Positions 9,601-17,976 are shown, counted from the first letter of the stretch. The stretch is 64,000 nt of DNA from Chitinivibrionales bacterium (GCA_014728215.1 WJLZ01000185.1:1-64000), one strand, 5' to 3'. Made by a program: numbers and translations. Notes: generated from the letters alone by a model not told the origin.

Positions 9601-10152
9601 CTCATAACCAAATATCTTTTCACTGAATCTGTTGAAAAAGGTAATCCTCCCCTTCCGGTCGAAACCGATAATAATGCTGTTCCCTTCTTCAACGAATTTA
9701 CGATACAATGACTCTGATTGCTCAAGTTTTCTTTGAGCATTATATTGTTCGGTAATATCTTCGATCGCCAGGAGAATCAACGCCGGTTTTCCTTCTTCTC
9801 GTATCATCCGACGGGCATTGAGCAGCATGACCTTTTCACCGATATGTTCAAACCGGTGTCGTACCTCGAAATTATCGACAACCGCCTGCCGGGGGATTAT
9901 CGTTTCGAGCAATTCCCGCAACTGCGAAATATTCCATTGCCCGTTCCCAAGTTCATAAATCACCCGTCCTTCGGTCTCCTCAGGTGATACCTGAAATTTC
10001 AGAAAAAAGTACCTGTTGGCCGATACCACGTGCATAGTATCGTCGAGCACTACTAGCGCCTCATGGGCCGAATCGATAATACTTTCCATATACGCCATTT
10101 TGTCCCGGTCATTAAAGGCTCCCCTGCCGATTGCATGAATGCCGTCACCCAT
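6643..10152 (-). CDS. soluble multi-PAS sensor histidine kinase
   Basis: A 1169-residue protein with no signal peptide or membrane segment. It consists of about seven PAS/PAC units in series (recurring DITERK-type PAC ends), then a HisKA domain with SYSVSHDLRNPLQ (phospho-acceptor His at about 961), then an HATPase_c domain with N-box NLLRNAWKF, G1 DNGAGFD and G2 GTGVGLS at the extreme C-terminus. The kinase core is of the phytochrome-like/LuxQ-related class with the D-L-R-N-P motif. No receiver or output gene is adjacent, so it is an orphan kinase. It is a close paralogue of the next gene upstream, with near-identical N-terminal PAS and kinase cores, which points to tandem duplication followed by gain or loss of PAS units. 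The ligands of the PAS domains cannot be read. Confidence 0.9.
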   Translation of the reverse strand: MGDGIHAIGRGAFNDRDKMAYMESIIDSAHEALVVLDDTMHVVSANRYFFLKFQVSPEETEGRVIYELGNGQWNISQLRELLETIIPRQAVVDNFEVRHRFEHIGEKVMLLNARRMIREEGKPALILLAIEDITEQYNAQRKLEQSESLYRKFVEEGNSIIIGFDRKGRITFFNRFSEKIFGYERNDLLGMPLIGTIIPTVDSRGNNNSTILRDIFAHPKRYYSQESEGMCKDGRRVWFSWSARAIDDDSGTPVEILIDGNDITELAATRRQLEEKSATLDVLLDFIPEGILITDSDHRVQNASRRMAELFGVPVEKLLHTSDTARLDMLELYLPDGERVCAQDLPLAKAIITGKAYADFEIMLKRNGSTVMFSVNAAPVRDSEGNVTGAIGGWRDVTKIKKAERILRENETLLASILEQLPLGIGVLDQEGRFILSNSITREFGLERYMPSRDPELKELWLAIDDEGRLLPPEQWPDARALRGETVRPGVEFVYTSRTGEDQWVKISAVPFRCDKKEISGAIFVAEDITARKRVEAERENLLNQIATERQRLDTILRRLPAGVMIAVAPSGEIIYTNEYAQNLFGPEYPHDGIEHYINGWKPYHSDGSPYPLEDIPLTRALRGQTTTGREMRFKHKSGTGWIDTEVSGAPIMDAEGNIVEGVITLMDITERKRIEDELQQKTAQLEATINSIPHGYVVYSTDGTILRMNDIAKEMSGFSEADFYKDSAQRLQLFRVFSPDGEPIPLEQIPVRRAFKGETVRNEIMRVRPRANHDFWLSVSASPIIEQDTGISGAVMAFVDISPLHELQERLADERNFMDAVLQTSGALIMVIHKNGKIVRCNRACEQSTGFSADEINNHSLSELLSGEERKKNDKVVERLFAGESIVENEIYWLTKSGEQRFIRWRNSAMYDDNGNPEYIIATGFDITERKDLEEELNRRAEQLATANRDLESFSYSVSHDLRNPLQTITAYTSLLEEVYTDQISKECMEHLKHIDVEVEKMGRLIDDMLNLSRIGKQEMNRKDVNLSNIVRTSLKEFGISQSDRKAEFVVQDDLHANADKRLISLAIENLLRNAWKFTSKRETTRIEFGATAHDGEAVFFIRDNGAGFDMQFAQTIFEPFKRVHKEKEYHGTGVGLSIVQRVINRHGGRIWAEGEEDKGAVFYFTLG

Positions 10153-10225
10153 CCCAAACCCCCAACTATATTACTTACAGTCAAGACTGCGTAGCTGTTT
10201 TGAATGCCTTTGTAAAGCTATTAGC

Positions 10226-10241
10226 AGCAAATAATGTGCCG
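10226..10241 (-). promoter_or_regulatory. possible sigma-54 promoter for the PAS kinase gene
   Basis: Minus strand CGGCACA-TTAT-TTGCT, 73 bp upstream of 10152. The GG/GC core and spacing are right, but the first T of the -24 element is C. This is weaker than most of the sites in the window. Confidence 0.4.
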
Positions 10242-10261
10242 CACGGGAAAAACGACACTAC

Positions 10262-10296
10262 GACGCGAGGACGCGAGGACGCGAGGACGCGAGGAC
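10262..10296. repeat. 8-bp tandem repeat (GACGCGAG) x4
   Basis: Four perfect copies of GACGCGAG followed by a partial GAC, in the gap between the two paralogous kinase genes. It may be a slippage-prone array. No coding function is seen. Confidence 0.9.
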
Positions 10297-10382
10297 AAAG
10301 GAAAAATTAACCGTTCATGGCCTGAAAGGCTATGGCACACATTATTAAACTCGAAACTCGATCTTGCACGAATTCGCCATTC

Positions 10383-13300
10383 TCACCCAAACGTAAAGTA
10401 AAAACAGGCTCCTTTTCCCACCGCGCCCTCGGCCCATACTTTTCCGCCGTGGCGGCTCACCACTCGATAAACAATGGATAATCCGACGCCGGTTCCACGA
10501 TATTCTTTTTCTGCATGCCCCCGTTTGAAGGGCTCGAATATTGTCTTTGCAATCTTCATATCGAACCCGGCCCCGTTATCGCGGATGTAAAATGCATATC
10601 CGTTATTATACGGGGTCGTGCCGAATTCGATGCGGGCTTTCTCTTTTTTGGAAGTAAATTTCCAGGCATTACGAAGCAGGTTTTCGAGGGCAAGGGTAAT
10701 CAACCGCTGATCGGCAAGGGCATGAACATCTTCTTCGATATTAAATTCCACATTCTTGCCGGATTGGTCTCTGTGAAGTTTTTCCAGATACTCCCTTACG
10801 ATGGCGCTAAGGTCCACTTCCTCACGAATTATCTCCTGCCGCCCTATCCGTGAAAGATTAAGAAGATCGTTTATCAGACTGCTCATTTTCTGGACCGCCA
10901 CCTCGATTTGGTTAAGAAAACTTACCCCTTCCTCAGTAAGTTGCTCGCCATACAGTTCTTTTACAAGTGCGGTAAAGGCGTTTATTGTCTGAAGGGGATT
11001 GCGAAGATCGTGGGAGACCGAATAGGAGAATGATTCCAGTTCGCGGTTTGTTGCAGCAAGCTCCTCGGCTCGTTGATGGAGTTCATCTTCAAGGCTCTTA
11101 CGGCCGGTGATATCCTGAACAGTCCCGAAACCACCCAGCAGTTCGCCAGATTCATCGAATTCGAGTTCCGCCAGTTCCCGGACCCATTTAACGGTTTTCT
11201 CGGCAACAATACGATGCTGAATATCGTAACTTTCTCCTTTCATTGCCGCATTCCACTTTTCATCGACAAATTCCCGATCGTCCGGGTGAATGAAAGACAG
11301 GAAGATTTCATAGGTAAGCGGTGTTCCCTTCGGAATACCAAACATATGGTAGACTTCATTCGACCACACCAATTCATTATGACGGGTATCCAGACGCCAG
11401 CTTCCGATATGAGCAACTTCCTGGGCCCGGTTCAGGTCCTTCCGGTTTTTTTGCAACTCATCCTCTACCCGTTTTCGTTCGGTGATGTCCCGTAAACTCG
11501 CCACCGCACCGGTTACCCGTCCTGATTCATCATGCACCGGAACGCTCCCCGCCAGAACAAAAACCTCTCTACCGTCTTTTCGCCGTATAATTATTTCCAT
11601 ATCACTGACCCGTTCGTCTGTCCGCACTGTCCTGATAAGGGGCATTTCTTCAGGCTGCAACGGTTCACCATCGGGTTTTAACAGCTCATATGACCCGGGT
11701 TCCGGTCCCTCTGCAGCACCGGTAACCGGACTGCCGAGAATGCGTTTCGCCGCCGGATTGAAAAAATTGATTTTGCCTTCACTATCGGAAAACACGATGC
11801 CGTCGGGTATGGCATTGAGGATAACCTCAAGGAGCACCTTATTCCGACGGATTTCTTCCTCTGCAAGTTTACGGTCGGTAATGTCGATGCCCGAGGCTAT
11901 CACATACTCCACATCGCCGGACTTAGCGCGCACGACACTGTTTCGCCATCGAACAAACCGTTTTTGCCCCGACTTTGTCAACCAATGATTATCATGCTCG
12001 ATCATTGATTCATCCGAAAGGAGTCGATTCGCCACCAGTTCCACTTCCTCGCGCTCTTCATCGGCGATAAAAAGATCTAATACCGATCGACCCTGTACTT
12101 CAGCCCCGGTATATCCGGTCGATTCTTCGCAGGCCCGGTTAAACTGAATGATTTTTGCCTCCCTGTCCAAAACAGTTATCAACGCACCTGTTGTTTGAAG
12201 GATCGTTTCCATGAAATTGCGCTCTGCTGCACACCGCTGCTGCAATTCATGAATATCGGTCACATCGGCAAACTCCATAACAGCGCCATACACGGTTCCT
12301 TCCGGGTCGGTAACCGGTGCGGCGCTTACCGATATCCAGTAATCGCGACTTTTTCGCCGAATTCTCATAATTACATCACGCGTCGTCTCACCATACGTCA
12401 GGGCCCGGTGTGAAGGTATTTGCTGAAAGGGGAAAGGATCCCCGGAGGGCGTCTCGATTCGAAGATTAGTCATTCGCTGTTCATAGGATAACTCATATTC
12501 ATTTTCAGTATACCCCAGGACATCTTCTGCAACAGTATTCATCCGCATTATGGTACCGTCACGATTATAGACGATGTATCCATCCGGAAGAGAATTCACG
12601 GTGGCCTCAAGTTGTGCGGTCCTTCGCTGCAATTCATCTTCGGCTCTTTTGCGTTCGGTAACATCATGAATAATCGAAAAAAGAAGATGTTTTTCTCCTA
12701 CATTTATCGGCGATGAGTAGACTTCCACCCAGCGGATGGATTTGTCTGCCAGGCGATGAGGGAATATATGATGATCGCGCTGCTGTTCGATTGTTGCCTG
12801 TATCTCTTTATGCACCTGATCCGGCAAAAGCTGATTGATTTGCTTAATACTCATTCCCCGCAGCTGTTCAGGGGAGTAGCCGTAGTAAAGCTGTGCAGCC
12901 CGGTTAGCGTCTTCGATAGCACCTGTTTCAGGATCGATTATAAGCATAACAGCGCGGTGTTCCTTGAACATGCTGTGAAATTGCTGTTCGCTCCGGGAGA
13001 GGGTTTCCTGAAGAGCGATTATCTCACTGATATCCGAGAAATTCATTACCGCTCCCGCGATGGTGTTCTCATCGGTCATAACCGGTGCGGCACTCAGTGA
13101 CAGCCAGCGAACTTTTTTTGCAGCGCCAAATTTGAGCACCTGATTCCGGACGACTTCGCCTTTGAGTGCACGAATAACCGGGTTGTTTTTTTTCTGCAGA
13201 GGACTTCCATCGGATTCCAGAATATTGAGTATACGCATTCGCTGAACCAGTGGACGATGAATAATCGAATCATCATAACCAAGAATAGCTTTTGCGGTAT

Positions 13301-14618
13301 CATTAATAATCTGAATACCCCCCTTTGTCGTATAAACGATAAATCCATTCGGCAAAGCTTTCATTGTTGCGTGGAAACGGGCAACCGATTCTTCGCATTT
13401 TGTAAGAAGTTTTCTCTGCTCGGTAACATCACGCCACCCGCCGACGGCGCCGGTAACCCGGCCTTTCGCATCACGGACCGGAGCGGCATTAATCGATAAT
13501 ATTTTTTGAATTTCATCATGGGTGTACACCAGTTCAACATTATCAAAACGTTGACCGGTTATTATCGCCTGGGATAAGGGGAGGTCATCAGGTTGAACCC
13601 GCTTCCCGGCAGGATAATGTAAATCGAGCATTTTCAGACGGTCCGGCTCATTGGCACTTAGCAGTTTTTCAGCAGGCATGCCGAATATTTCACTTATATA
13701 GCGGCTTACTTTTTTTATTTCATGATTGGCATCGGTAATCATAATCCCTTCGGGGATAAAATCGAGCAGCGTGTCGAGTGTGGCCGATTTTTCGACAAGT
13801 TCTCTTCGCAATGCAATGATCCCGGTTATATCATTGCCGTCAATAAGGATTTCTATAACCTCCCCCACCTCATTCCGTACACCTTTTGCGCTCCAGGAAA
13901 ACCATATGCGACTGCCTTCCCGGCATACCCCTTCATTTTCGTTTGCATAATACCTTGACGGTTCAATAAAGATTTCTTCTGCAATAGGTCTGTTATCATT
14001 GCCTTCCGAATCGACAGTGGGTATTATGGTGCCGATAAAGGGTCTTCCGATTACTTCATTGCGGTTATAGCCAAAGAGCTTTTCACTGAAATGATTGAAA
14101 AAGGTGATATTGCCCTGCCGGTCGAAACCGATAATGATACTGTTGATCTCTTCAACAAATTTATGATACTTCAATTCAGCCTCTTCAAGACGCACTCGAT
14201 TTTCGTATTGATCGGTGACATCTTCAATAGCGAGTAAAATCAGCGGAGATTTTCCCGGCCCCTGCACCATTTGCCGGGCATTGAGCATCATGACTTTTTG
14301 GCCGATATTTTCAAACCTGTGCTGTACTTCGAAATCTTCGATGGTTTTCTTCTCGGGAATAATCTCTTCGAGTAAATGTCGCAGATCCTGAATATCCCAC
14401 TGGCCGTTACCGAGATCATAGATCAGCCGGCCTTCGGTATCCTCCGGCACAACCTGGAATTTTTTGTAGAACGAACGGTTGGCCGATACCACATGCATTG
14501 CATTATCGAGCACAACAAGCGCTTCGCGCATAGAATCAATAATGTTCTCTGCATACTGACGGGCTTCAGTGTTACTTGTATCAGGTGCAGTAATCGCATG
14601 GTTGGCGTGTCTGTTCAT
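10383..14618 (-). CDS. soluble multi-PAS sensor histidine kinase, paralogue of the downstream gene
   Basis: A 1411-residue cytoplasmic kinase made of roughly nine PAS/PAC units, then HisKA (SYSVSHDLRNPLQ, His at about 1203) and HATPase_c (NLLRNAWKF, DNGAGFD, GTGVGLS). The first 120 residues (EALVVLDNAMHVVSANRSF and onward) and the kinase core closely match the 1169-residue paralogue, while the middle holds additional PAS units, including one before HisKA with the RAQEVAHIGSW type of PAS_3 start. The gap between the genes is 230 bp and contains a tandem repeat. I see no sigma-54 type promoter directly upstream of 14618. Having two such kinases side by side without cognate regulators suggests they feed into a distant shared response regulator. 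Confidence 0.9.
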   Translation of the reverse strand: MNRHANHAITAPDTSNTEARQYAENIIDSMREALVVLDNAMHVVSANRSFYKKFQVVPEDTEGRLIYDLGNGQWDIQDLRHLLEEIIPEKKTIEDFEVQHRFENIGQKVMMLNARQMVQGPGKSPLILLAIEDVTDQYENRVRLEEAELKYHKFVEEINSIIIGFDRQGNITFFNHFSEKLFGYNRNEVIGRPFIGTIIPTVDSEGNDNRPIAEEIFIEPSRYYANENEGVCREGSRIWFSWSAKGVRNEVGEVIEILIDGNDITGIIALRRELVEKSATLDTLLDFIPEGIMITDANHEIKKVSRYISEIFGMPAEKLLSANEPDRLKMLDLHYPAGKRVQPDDLPLSQAIITGQRFDNVELVYTHDEIQKILSINAAPVRDAKGRVTGAVGGWRDVTEQRKLLTKCEESVARFHATMKALPNGFIVYTTKGGIQIINDTAKAILGYDDSIIHRPLVQRMRILNILESDGSPLQKKNNPVIRALKGEVVRNQVLKFGAAKKVRWLSLSAAPVMTDENTIAGAVMNFSDISEIIALQETLSRSEQQFHSMFKEHRAVMLIIDPETGAIEDANRAAQLYYGYSPEQLRGMSIKQINQLLPDQVHKEIQATIEQQRDHHIFPHRLADKSIRWVEVYSSPINVGEKHLLFSIIHDVTERKRAEDELQRRTAQLEATVNSLPDGYIVYNRDGTIMRMNTVAEDVLGYTENEYELSYEQRMTNLRIETPSGDPFPFQQIPSHRALTYGETTRDVIMRIRRKSRDYWISVSAAPVTDPEGTVYGAVMEFADVTDIHELQQRCAAERNFMETILQTTGALITVLDREAKIIQFNRACEESTGYTGAEVQGRSVLDLFIADEEREEVELVANRLLSDESMIEHDNHWLTKSGQKRFVRWRNSVVRAKSGDVEYVIASGIDITDRKLAEEEIRRNKVLLEVILNAIPDGIVFSDSEGKINFFNPAAKRILGSPVTGAAEGPEPGSYELLKPDGEPLQPEEMPLIRTVRTDERVSDMEIIIRRKDGREVFVLAGSVPVHDESGRVTGAVASLRDITERKRVEDELQKNRKDLNRAQEVAHIGSWRLDTRHNELVWSNEVYHMFGIPKGTPLTYEIFLSFIHPDDREFVDEKWNAAMKGESYDIQHRIVAEKTVKWVRELAELEFDESGELLGGFGTVQDITGRKSLEDELHQRAEELAATNRELESFSYSVSHDLRNPLQTINAFTALVKELYGEQLTEEGVSFLNQIEVAVQKMSSLINDLLNLSRIGRQEIIREEVDLSAIVREYLEKLHRDQSGKNVEFNIEEDVHALADQRLITLALENLLRNAWKFTSKKEKARIEFGTTPYNNGYAFYIRDNGAGFDMKIAKTIFEPFKRGHAEKEYRGTGVGLSIVYRVVSRHGGKVWAEGAVGKGACFYFTFG

Positions 14619-14829
14619 CGCCGGTTCTCCTTCTCGGCTTTACTCCTTTTATTATCCTTGCGCATTTCCGAAGGCCAATAGCGAAGACTGGTGGCCGTTC
14701 GCTGTCCCCTTTTGCATATCCGCAAACATCGATTTCCGTATTCAGGAAAAATATCGAAGTAACAAAATACCGGAGTGGACGAAACACGGATATTCATTTA
14801 TGATGTTCCACTACCTTGACACCCCTTTG

Positions 14830-15858
14830 TCAGCAATCTCTGGCATGCTTTTTCGTAATACCTGCAAAAACTGCGCCCGCAATTCCGACACCGAGTGCAG
14901 CCACACCAAGAAGCGTTCTGTGCATGGTAACCCAGAGCTGATAGCTTCTATTGAGTGATCGGTCATCGAAAGGCCCGTGGGCGCCGAAATCACCTTTGAC
15001 CGGATCCCAGAGGTTGTCTGGCCGGTCTTCCTGGGGGCCGTCGTAGAACTGCGAATTGTAGCCGGTTTTGCCCAGATACTTGTCAACAAAACCGGGGATA
15101 CAATTATTCGCCCAGATCGCTTTCAGGGTACTTCCCCCAACATACACTTCCCTCCGTTTATGATGGGACGACCAGACAATCGCCTTTGCGGCTATTTCCG
15201 GCTGAAAGATCGGCGGTACCGGCTGCCATTTTTTTTCCCGGACCGTTGTCTTGCACCAGGTAAACTGGGGGGTATTGAGTCCCGGAAGTTGTACCATGGT
15301 AATATGCACACTGGAATGATCGTGCAGCAGTTCTTCACGGAGTGCTTCGGTAAATCCCTGAATGGCATGTTTTGCCCCCGAATAGGCTGTTTGAAGCGGG
15401 ATGCCACGATAGGCGATCGATGATCCGACCTGGACAATGGTTCCGCTGTTGCGCGGCAGCATGCGACGAAGAACCGCTTGCGTGGCGTACACATAGCCCA
15501 GGTAAGTGACTTCGGTTACACGACGGAACTCATCGGGATTGCTTCTCATAAAGGGTCCGAACACCGTAGTCATTGCATTATTGACCCATATATCAATAGG
15601 ACCCAGGTCCTGCTCGATTGTTTTGACGGCATCCTCAATCATATCGGCGTCTGCAACATCGAGGGGCAGCGCAAGGGCCATCCCCCCAAGCGCTTCTACC
15701 TCCCGACGGGCCGCCTCAAGACCTTCAGTGCCCCGGGCAATAAGACCGAGCTTGACCTTGCCGTTTAAATACCGTGTAAATTCCCTCACCGTTGCCCGCC
15801 CCACACCACCGGATGCTCCGGTTATGACAACAATTGGTGTATCTGGTAAACGACTCAT
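14830..15858 (-). CDS. short-chain dehydrogenase/reductase with C-terminal membrane segment
   Basis: A 342-residue protein. The start at 15858 follows AAGGAGACAGGC. The cofactor motif TGASGGVGRA is at about residues 13-22, the structural NNA at about 93-95, and the catalytic pattern S-x12-Y-x3-K appears as GSSIAY...TAYSGAKHA at about 150-170. It is therefore a classical SDR that oxidises or reduces a hydroxyl/keto group with NAD(P). After the Rossmann domain there is an 80-residue extension ending in a hydrophobic, Gly/Ala-rich helix (LLGVAALGVGIAGAVFAGI), so it may be membrane-tethered. A sigma-54 type promoter lies 60 bp upstream and fires divergently from that of the 16095 gene. The substrate is unknown. 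Confidence 0.85.
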   Translation of the reverse strand: MSRLPDTPIVVITGASGGVGRATVREFTRYLNGKVKLGLIARGTEGLEAARREVEALGGMALALPLDVADADMIEDAVKTIEQDLGPIDIWVNNAMTTVFGPFMRSNPDEFRRVTEVTYLGYVYATQAVLRRMLPRNSGTIVQVGSSIAYRGIPLQTAYSGAKHAIQGFTEALREELLHDHSSVHITMVQLPGLNTPQFTWCKTTVREKKWQPVPPIFQPEIAAKAIVWSSHHKRREVYVGGSTLKAIWANNCIPGFVDKYLGKTGYNSQFYDGPQEDRPDNLWDPVKGDFGAHGPFDDRSLNRSYQLWVTMHRTLLGVAALGVGIAGAVFAGITKKHARDC

Positions 15859-15917
15859 GCCTGTCTCCTTCCTTATCCTTTCCCAACGATTATCCTGAAG
15901 TTAAGAGAATATAACTG

Positions 15918-15933
15918 AGCAAAGGATATGCCA
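15918..15933 (-). promoter_or_regulatory. candidate sigma-54 promoter for the SDR gene
   Basis: Minus strand TGGCATA-TCCT-TTGCT, 60 bp upstream of 15858. It forms a divergent pair with 16029-16044. Confidence 0.75.
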
Positions 15934-16028
15934 TGCTTTAGGCGAGCGCATGAGGTAAAACAATGCTCTGGCCGAAATGTAAAGAATGGCATCTGTATGG
16001 CAATGGAGCCTCAGAGCCCCTTTTGCCT

Positions 16029-16044
16029 TGGCATAACATTTGCA
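16029..16044 (+). promoter_or_regulatory. candidate sigma-54 promoter for the 16095 gene
   Basis: TGGCATA-ACAT-TTGCA, 51 bp upstream of the start at 16095. It is a near-ideal -24/-12 match. Confidence 0.8.
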
Positions 16045-16094
16045 TTTTACAACAGACATCAGCGTCTCAATGTTACTTTTAAGGAGGTTATATT

Positions 16095-16649
16095 ATGAAA
16101 CGAAAAAATATCATTACAAATGTAATAATGATTGCAATGCTCTGTGCGGGGATGCTCATGCCCGCTATGGCATCTCCTTCTCTACCTACGAATGGCCGCG
16201 AAATTGCCTTTTCCGGATGTGGTTGCAAGGCTGATGTCGAACTTTTACGTTCAATTCGAGATGAGATTGCTGCAGCCGAAAATGTCCAGATGGCCCGGGA
16301 ACGGGCATTGTCTACCACGCAAAGCGCCCGCAAGGCTCTGAGCAAAGCCCGGTTAATGGCGCCCTGGAGCGAGGATCTTCGTGAAGCATACCGGCGGCTG
16401 GAAGCGTATGAAGAAAAAGTAATGGCTGCATCTGATTCTGAAGAAGTAGCCGAGGAATTCGAAACATTTGTCCGGCTTGTATCCGCAGGCAACACCATGA
16501 TGGTTGCCAATAATGATAACGATCTTGAACTCGATGAAGAAAACAATAACAACGGATGCGATTACTCTACCGGCGATGTCATCGCTATTATTGTCGGTTT
16601 CATTCTTGGAATTATACCGGGAATAATACTACTCTTTGTGCTCTGCTGA
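16095..16649 (+). CDS. exported small protein with coiled coil and C-terminal membrane helix, unknown function
   Basis: A 184-residue protein I do not recognise. AAGGAGG lies 9 bases before the ATG. Residues 1-26 are a signal peptide ending in AMA. A CGC motif follows at about residues 42-44. Residues 45-135 are charged and Ala-rich with heptad character (a predicted helical bundle or coiled coil). Then comes an acidic Asn-rich linker (NDNDLELDEENNNNGCD) and a strongly hydrophobic C-terminal helix (VIAIIVGFILGIIPGIILLFVLC). The likely topology is a periplasmic helical domain anchored by its C-terminus. Its last 90 bp overlap the tail of a truncated convergent gene. Control by the sigma-54 type promoter at 16029 is inferred. 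Confidence 0.7.
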   Translation: MKRKNIITNVIMIAMLCAGMLMPAMASPSLPTNGREIAFSGCGCKADVELLRSIRDEIAAAENVQMARERALSTTQSARKALSKARLMAPWSEDLREAYRRLEAYEEKVMAASDSEEVAEEFETFVRLVSAGNTMMVANNDNDLELDEENNNNGCDYSTGDVIAIIVGFILGIIPGIILLFVLC

Positions 16650-16885
16650 TTGTTCCGATTATGCGCCGTCCCGGTACGTAAAGGACGGGGCGGTTTCCAG
16701 CCCCTGTTTTGCATGTGAGCCGAAAGGTCATCAATATGGCGTTGATGATCGTTACGGCAATTATCGAGCCGATCGTGGATTTTCGAGTTTTCGATCCGTT
16801 TGATTGCGGTCCTGTAGGCATGAACGGCATCGGTGTCAAGCTTGATCAATGAACCGATCTTTTCTGCAATCTCCTTATCCTTCAC
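16562..16885 (-). pseudogene. truncated DUF2383 (PA2169-type four-helix bundle) gene
   Basis: The open frame (GTG start at 16885, overlapping the stop of the preceding gene as GTGA) gives 107 residues. Residues 1-67 (KEIAEKIGSLIKLDTDAVHAYRTAI and HQRHIDDLSAHMQNRGWKPP) match the N-terminal half of the intact homologue at 21399-21860 (LVSLIKIDIDASHGYSQAI, HERHIDDLSALLLDMG). From about residue 68 the homology stops, and the frame runs antisense through the 3' end of the 16095 gene, giving a low-complexity tail. The C-terminal two helices of the family are missing, so this is most likely a remnant that lost its 3' half. The junction coincides with a hairpin at 16666-16688. Confidence 0.7.
16666..16688. 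terminator. hairpin downstream of the 16095 gene
   Basis: CCGTCC (16666-16671) pairs with GGACGG (16683-16688), flanked by further G/C pairs. It lies 17 bp after the stop of the 16095 gene, at the point where homology of the truncated DUF2383 gene breaks off. There is no clear T-run on the plus side. Confidence 0.4.
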
Positions 16886-17196
16886 CGAGGCTCCTTTTCT
16901 GTTCTTTTCTTTTTGGCCTGTTCCGCGGCTTCCTCAGCTGTTTCCCTGTGCTCTTTCCGGTGACTGTCGGCATCCGGTTCAGCGGGCCGTCCACCGCGTT
17001 CGGTTGCCCTCCTCTCAGGCTCCTTCATGGCGGTTCGCACCTGGGTAGCCTGTGTTCCCTGGTCGGGTGGTTGATGAGCACCGCCAAGTCCCGGAGCCTG
17101 CTCCATTCGTATCATTTCTTCGGCTTTCTCTTTGCCATATTGCTCGGCAAGTCGCTCAAAACGTTCCTGCTGTTTGTCTTTTTTTGATTCGGACAT
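16882..17196 (-). CDS. short highly charged protein of unknown function
   Basis: A 104-residue protein starting MSESKKDKQQERFERLAEQYG at 17196; GGAGC lies a few bases upstream, and a longer in-frame start at 17322 is disfavoured because it would begin near the promoter. It is rich in Glu, Lys, Arg and Gln, with an amphipathic helical first 35 residues and a disordered remainder (EPERRATERGG, HRKEHRETAEEAAEQAKKK). There are no membrane segments and no recognised domain. Its stop overlaps the start of the DUF2383 remnant, so the two form an operon behind the sigma-54 type promoter at 17338-17353. It resembles the small hydrophilic, stress-induced protein class in composition only. Confidence 0.6.
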   Translation of the reverse strand: MSESKKDKQQERFERLAEQYGKEKAEEMIRMEQAPGLGGAHQPPDQGTQATQVRTAMKEPERRATERGGRPAEPDADSHRKEHRETAEEAAEQAKKKRTEKEPR

Positions 17197-17337
17197 AATA
17201 GCTCCAGCGTAGAAAGTTAAAGGTTTAAGGTTGAGAGCAGCGAAATAGCGGAAGTGAATACATTTTAAGCATTCTCTTTCGCCCGGCCCACACACGATCG
17301 GTGTTGTGCTCTTCCGCTCCAACTTTTCTGAAGAAAA

Positions 17338-17353
17338 TGCAAAATGTATGCCA
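17338..17353 (-). promoter_or_regulatory. candidate sigma-54 promoter for the 17196 gene
   Basis: Minus strand TGGCATA-CATT-TTGCA, 142 bp upstream of 17196. It is a divergent partner of 17388-17403, with 34 bp between the two. Confidence 0.8.
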
Positions 17354-17387
17354 AACCCCCCTTTTTTGAGACTGTTTTCTGATCTGA

Positions 17388-17403
17388 TGGCACATTTTTT
17401 GCA
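17388..17403 (+). promoter_or_regulatory. candidate sigma-54 promoter for the CBS gene
   Basis: TGGCACA-TTTT-TTGCA, 81 bp upstream of 17484. It matches the consensus at all conserved positions. Confidence 0.85.
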
Positions 17404-17483
17404 CCATTTTCAGGATAATTACTGAGATGATGCTGAGTGCAGTGGCCTTTTTACCATGAATCTTTATGAAAGGAGAAGCTTCT

Positions 17484-17912
17484 ATGAAAGCGGAAGAGAT
17501 TATGACGCACACGGCAGAAAGTGTCGGTGCTCTTGAGACGGTGCGCCGGGCAGCACAGCTGATGGAATCGATGAATGTGAGCGCGCTACCGGTTATCGAC
17601 AAGGGTACACCGGTTGGAATGGTTACCGATCGTGATATTATTGTACGCTCGGTTGCTCAGGACAAAAACCCTTCAACCACCACCGTGGGCGAAATTATGA
17701 CTCCTGAAGTGATTTTCTGCATGGTTGATGCCGACATTTCGGAAGTTGCCCATATCATGCAGTACAAAAAGATCCGCCGTCTTCTGGTAAAAAACCAGGA
17801 TGATCAGATCGTAGGTATTATCTCTCTTGGCGATCTCGCTATGAGTACTGAAGCAAACCTTACCGGAGAAGTCATGCGCGATGTAACCGGGGTGGCTCAT
17901 CCTGAACGATAA
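17484..17912 (+). CDS. tandem CBS-domain protein
   Basis: A 142-residue protein; the start at 17484 follows AGGAG with an 8-base spacer. It contains two CBS motifs in order: residues 5-60 (MTHTAESVGALETVRRAAQLM...ALPVIDKGTPVGMVTDRDI) and about 70-128 (IMTPEVIFCMVDADISEVAHIMQ...RLLVKNQDDQIVGIISLGDLA). The paired CBS (Bateman) module usually binds adenine nucleotides and acts as an energy-charge sensor. With no fused effector, it belongs to the stand-alone stress-type CBS proteins. It is expected to be cytoplasmic. It is preceded by one of the cleanest sigma-54 type promoters in the window and followed by a hairpin, so it is probably monocistronic. Confidence 0.88.
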   Translation: MKAEEIMTHTAESVGALETVRRAAQLMESMNVSALPVIDKGTPVGMVTDRDIIVRSVAQDKNPSTTTVGEIMTPEVIFCMVDADISEVAHIMQYKKIRRLLVKNQDDQIVGIISLGDLAMSTEANLTGEVMRDVTGVAHPER

Positions 17913-17940
17913 TAGTTTGAAAGCATGTAAACAACCTTAG

Positions 17941-17976
17941 GGTGAGTCGAAAGTGTAAAGGTTTTTTTGACTCACC
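17941..17976 (+). terminator. possible terminator after the CBS gene
   Basis: GGTGAGTC (17941-17948) pairs with GACTCACC (17969-17976) around a 20-base loop that contains a T7 run. The stem is perfect but the loop is long, and there is no T-tract after it. Confidence 0.4.

Noticed and set aside
14655-14675. TGGCC...TGCG near the start of the 1411-residue kinase gene (minus strand) as a sigma-54 site
   Set aside because: The GG-to-GC spacing is one base too long.
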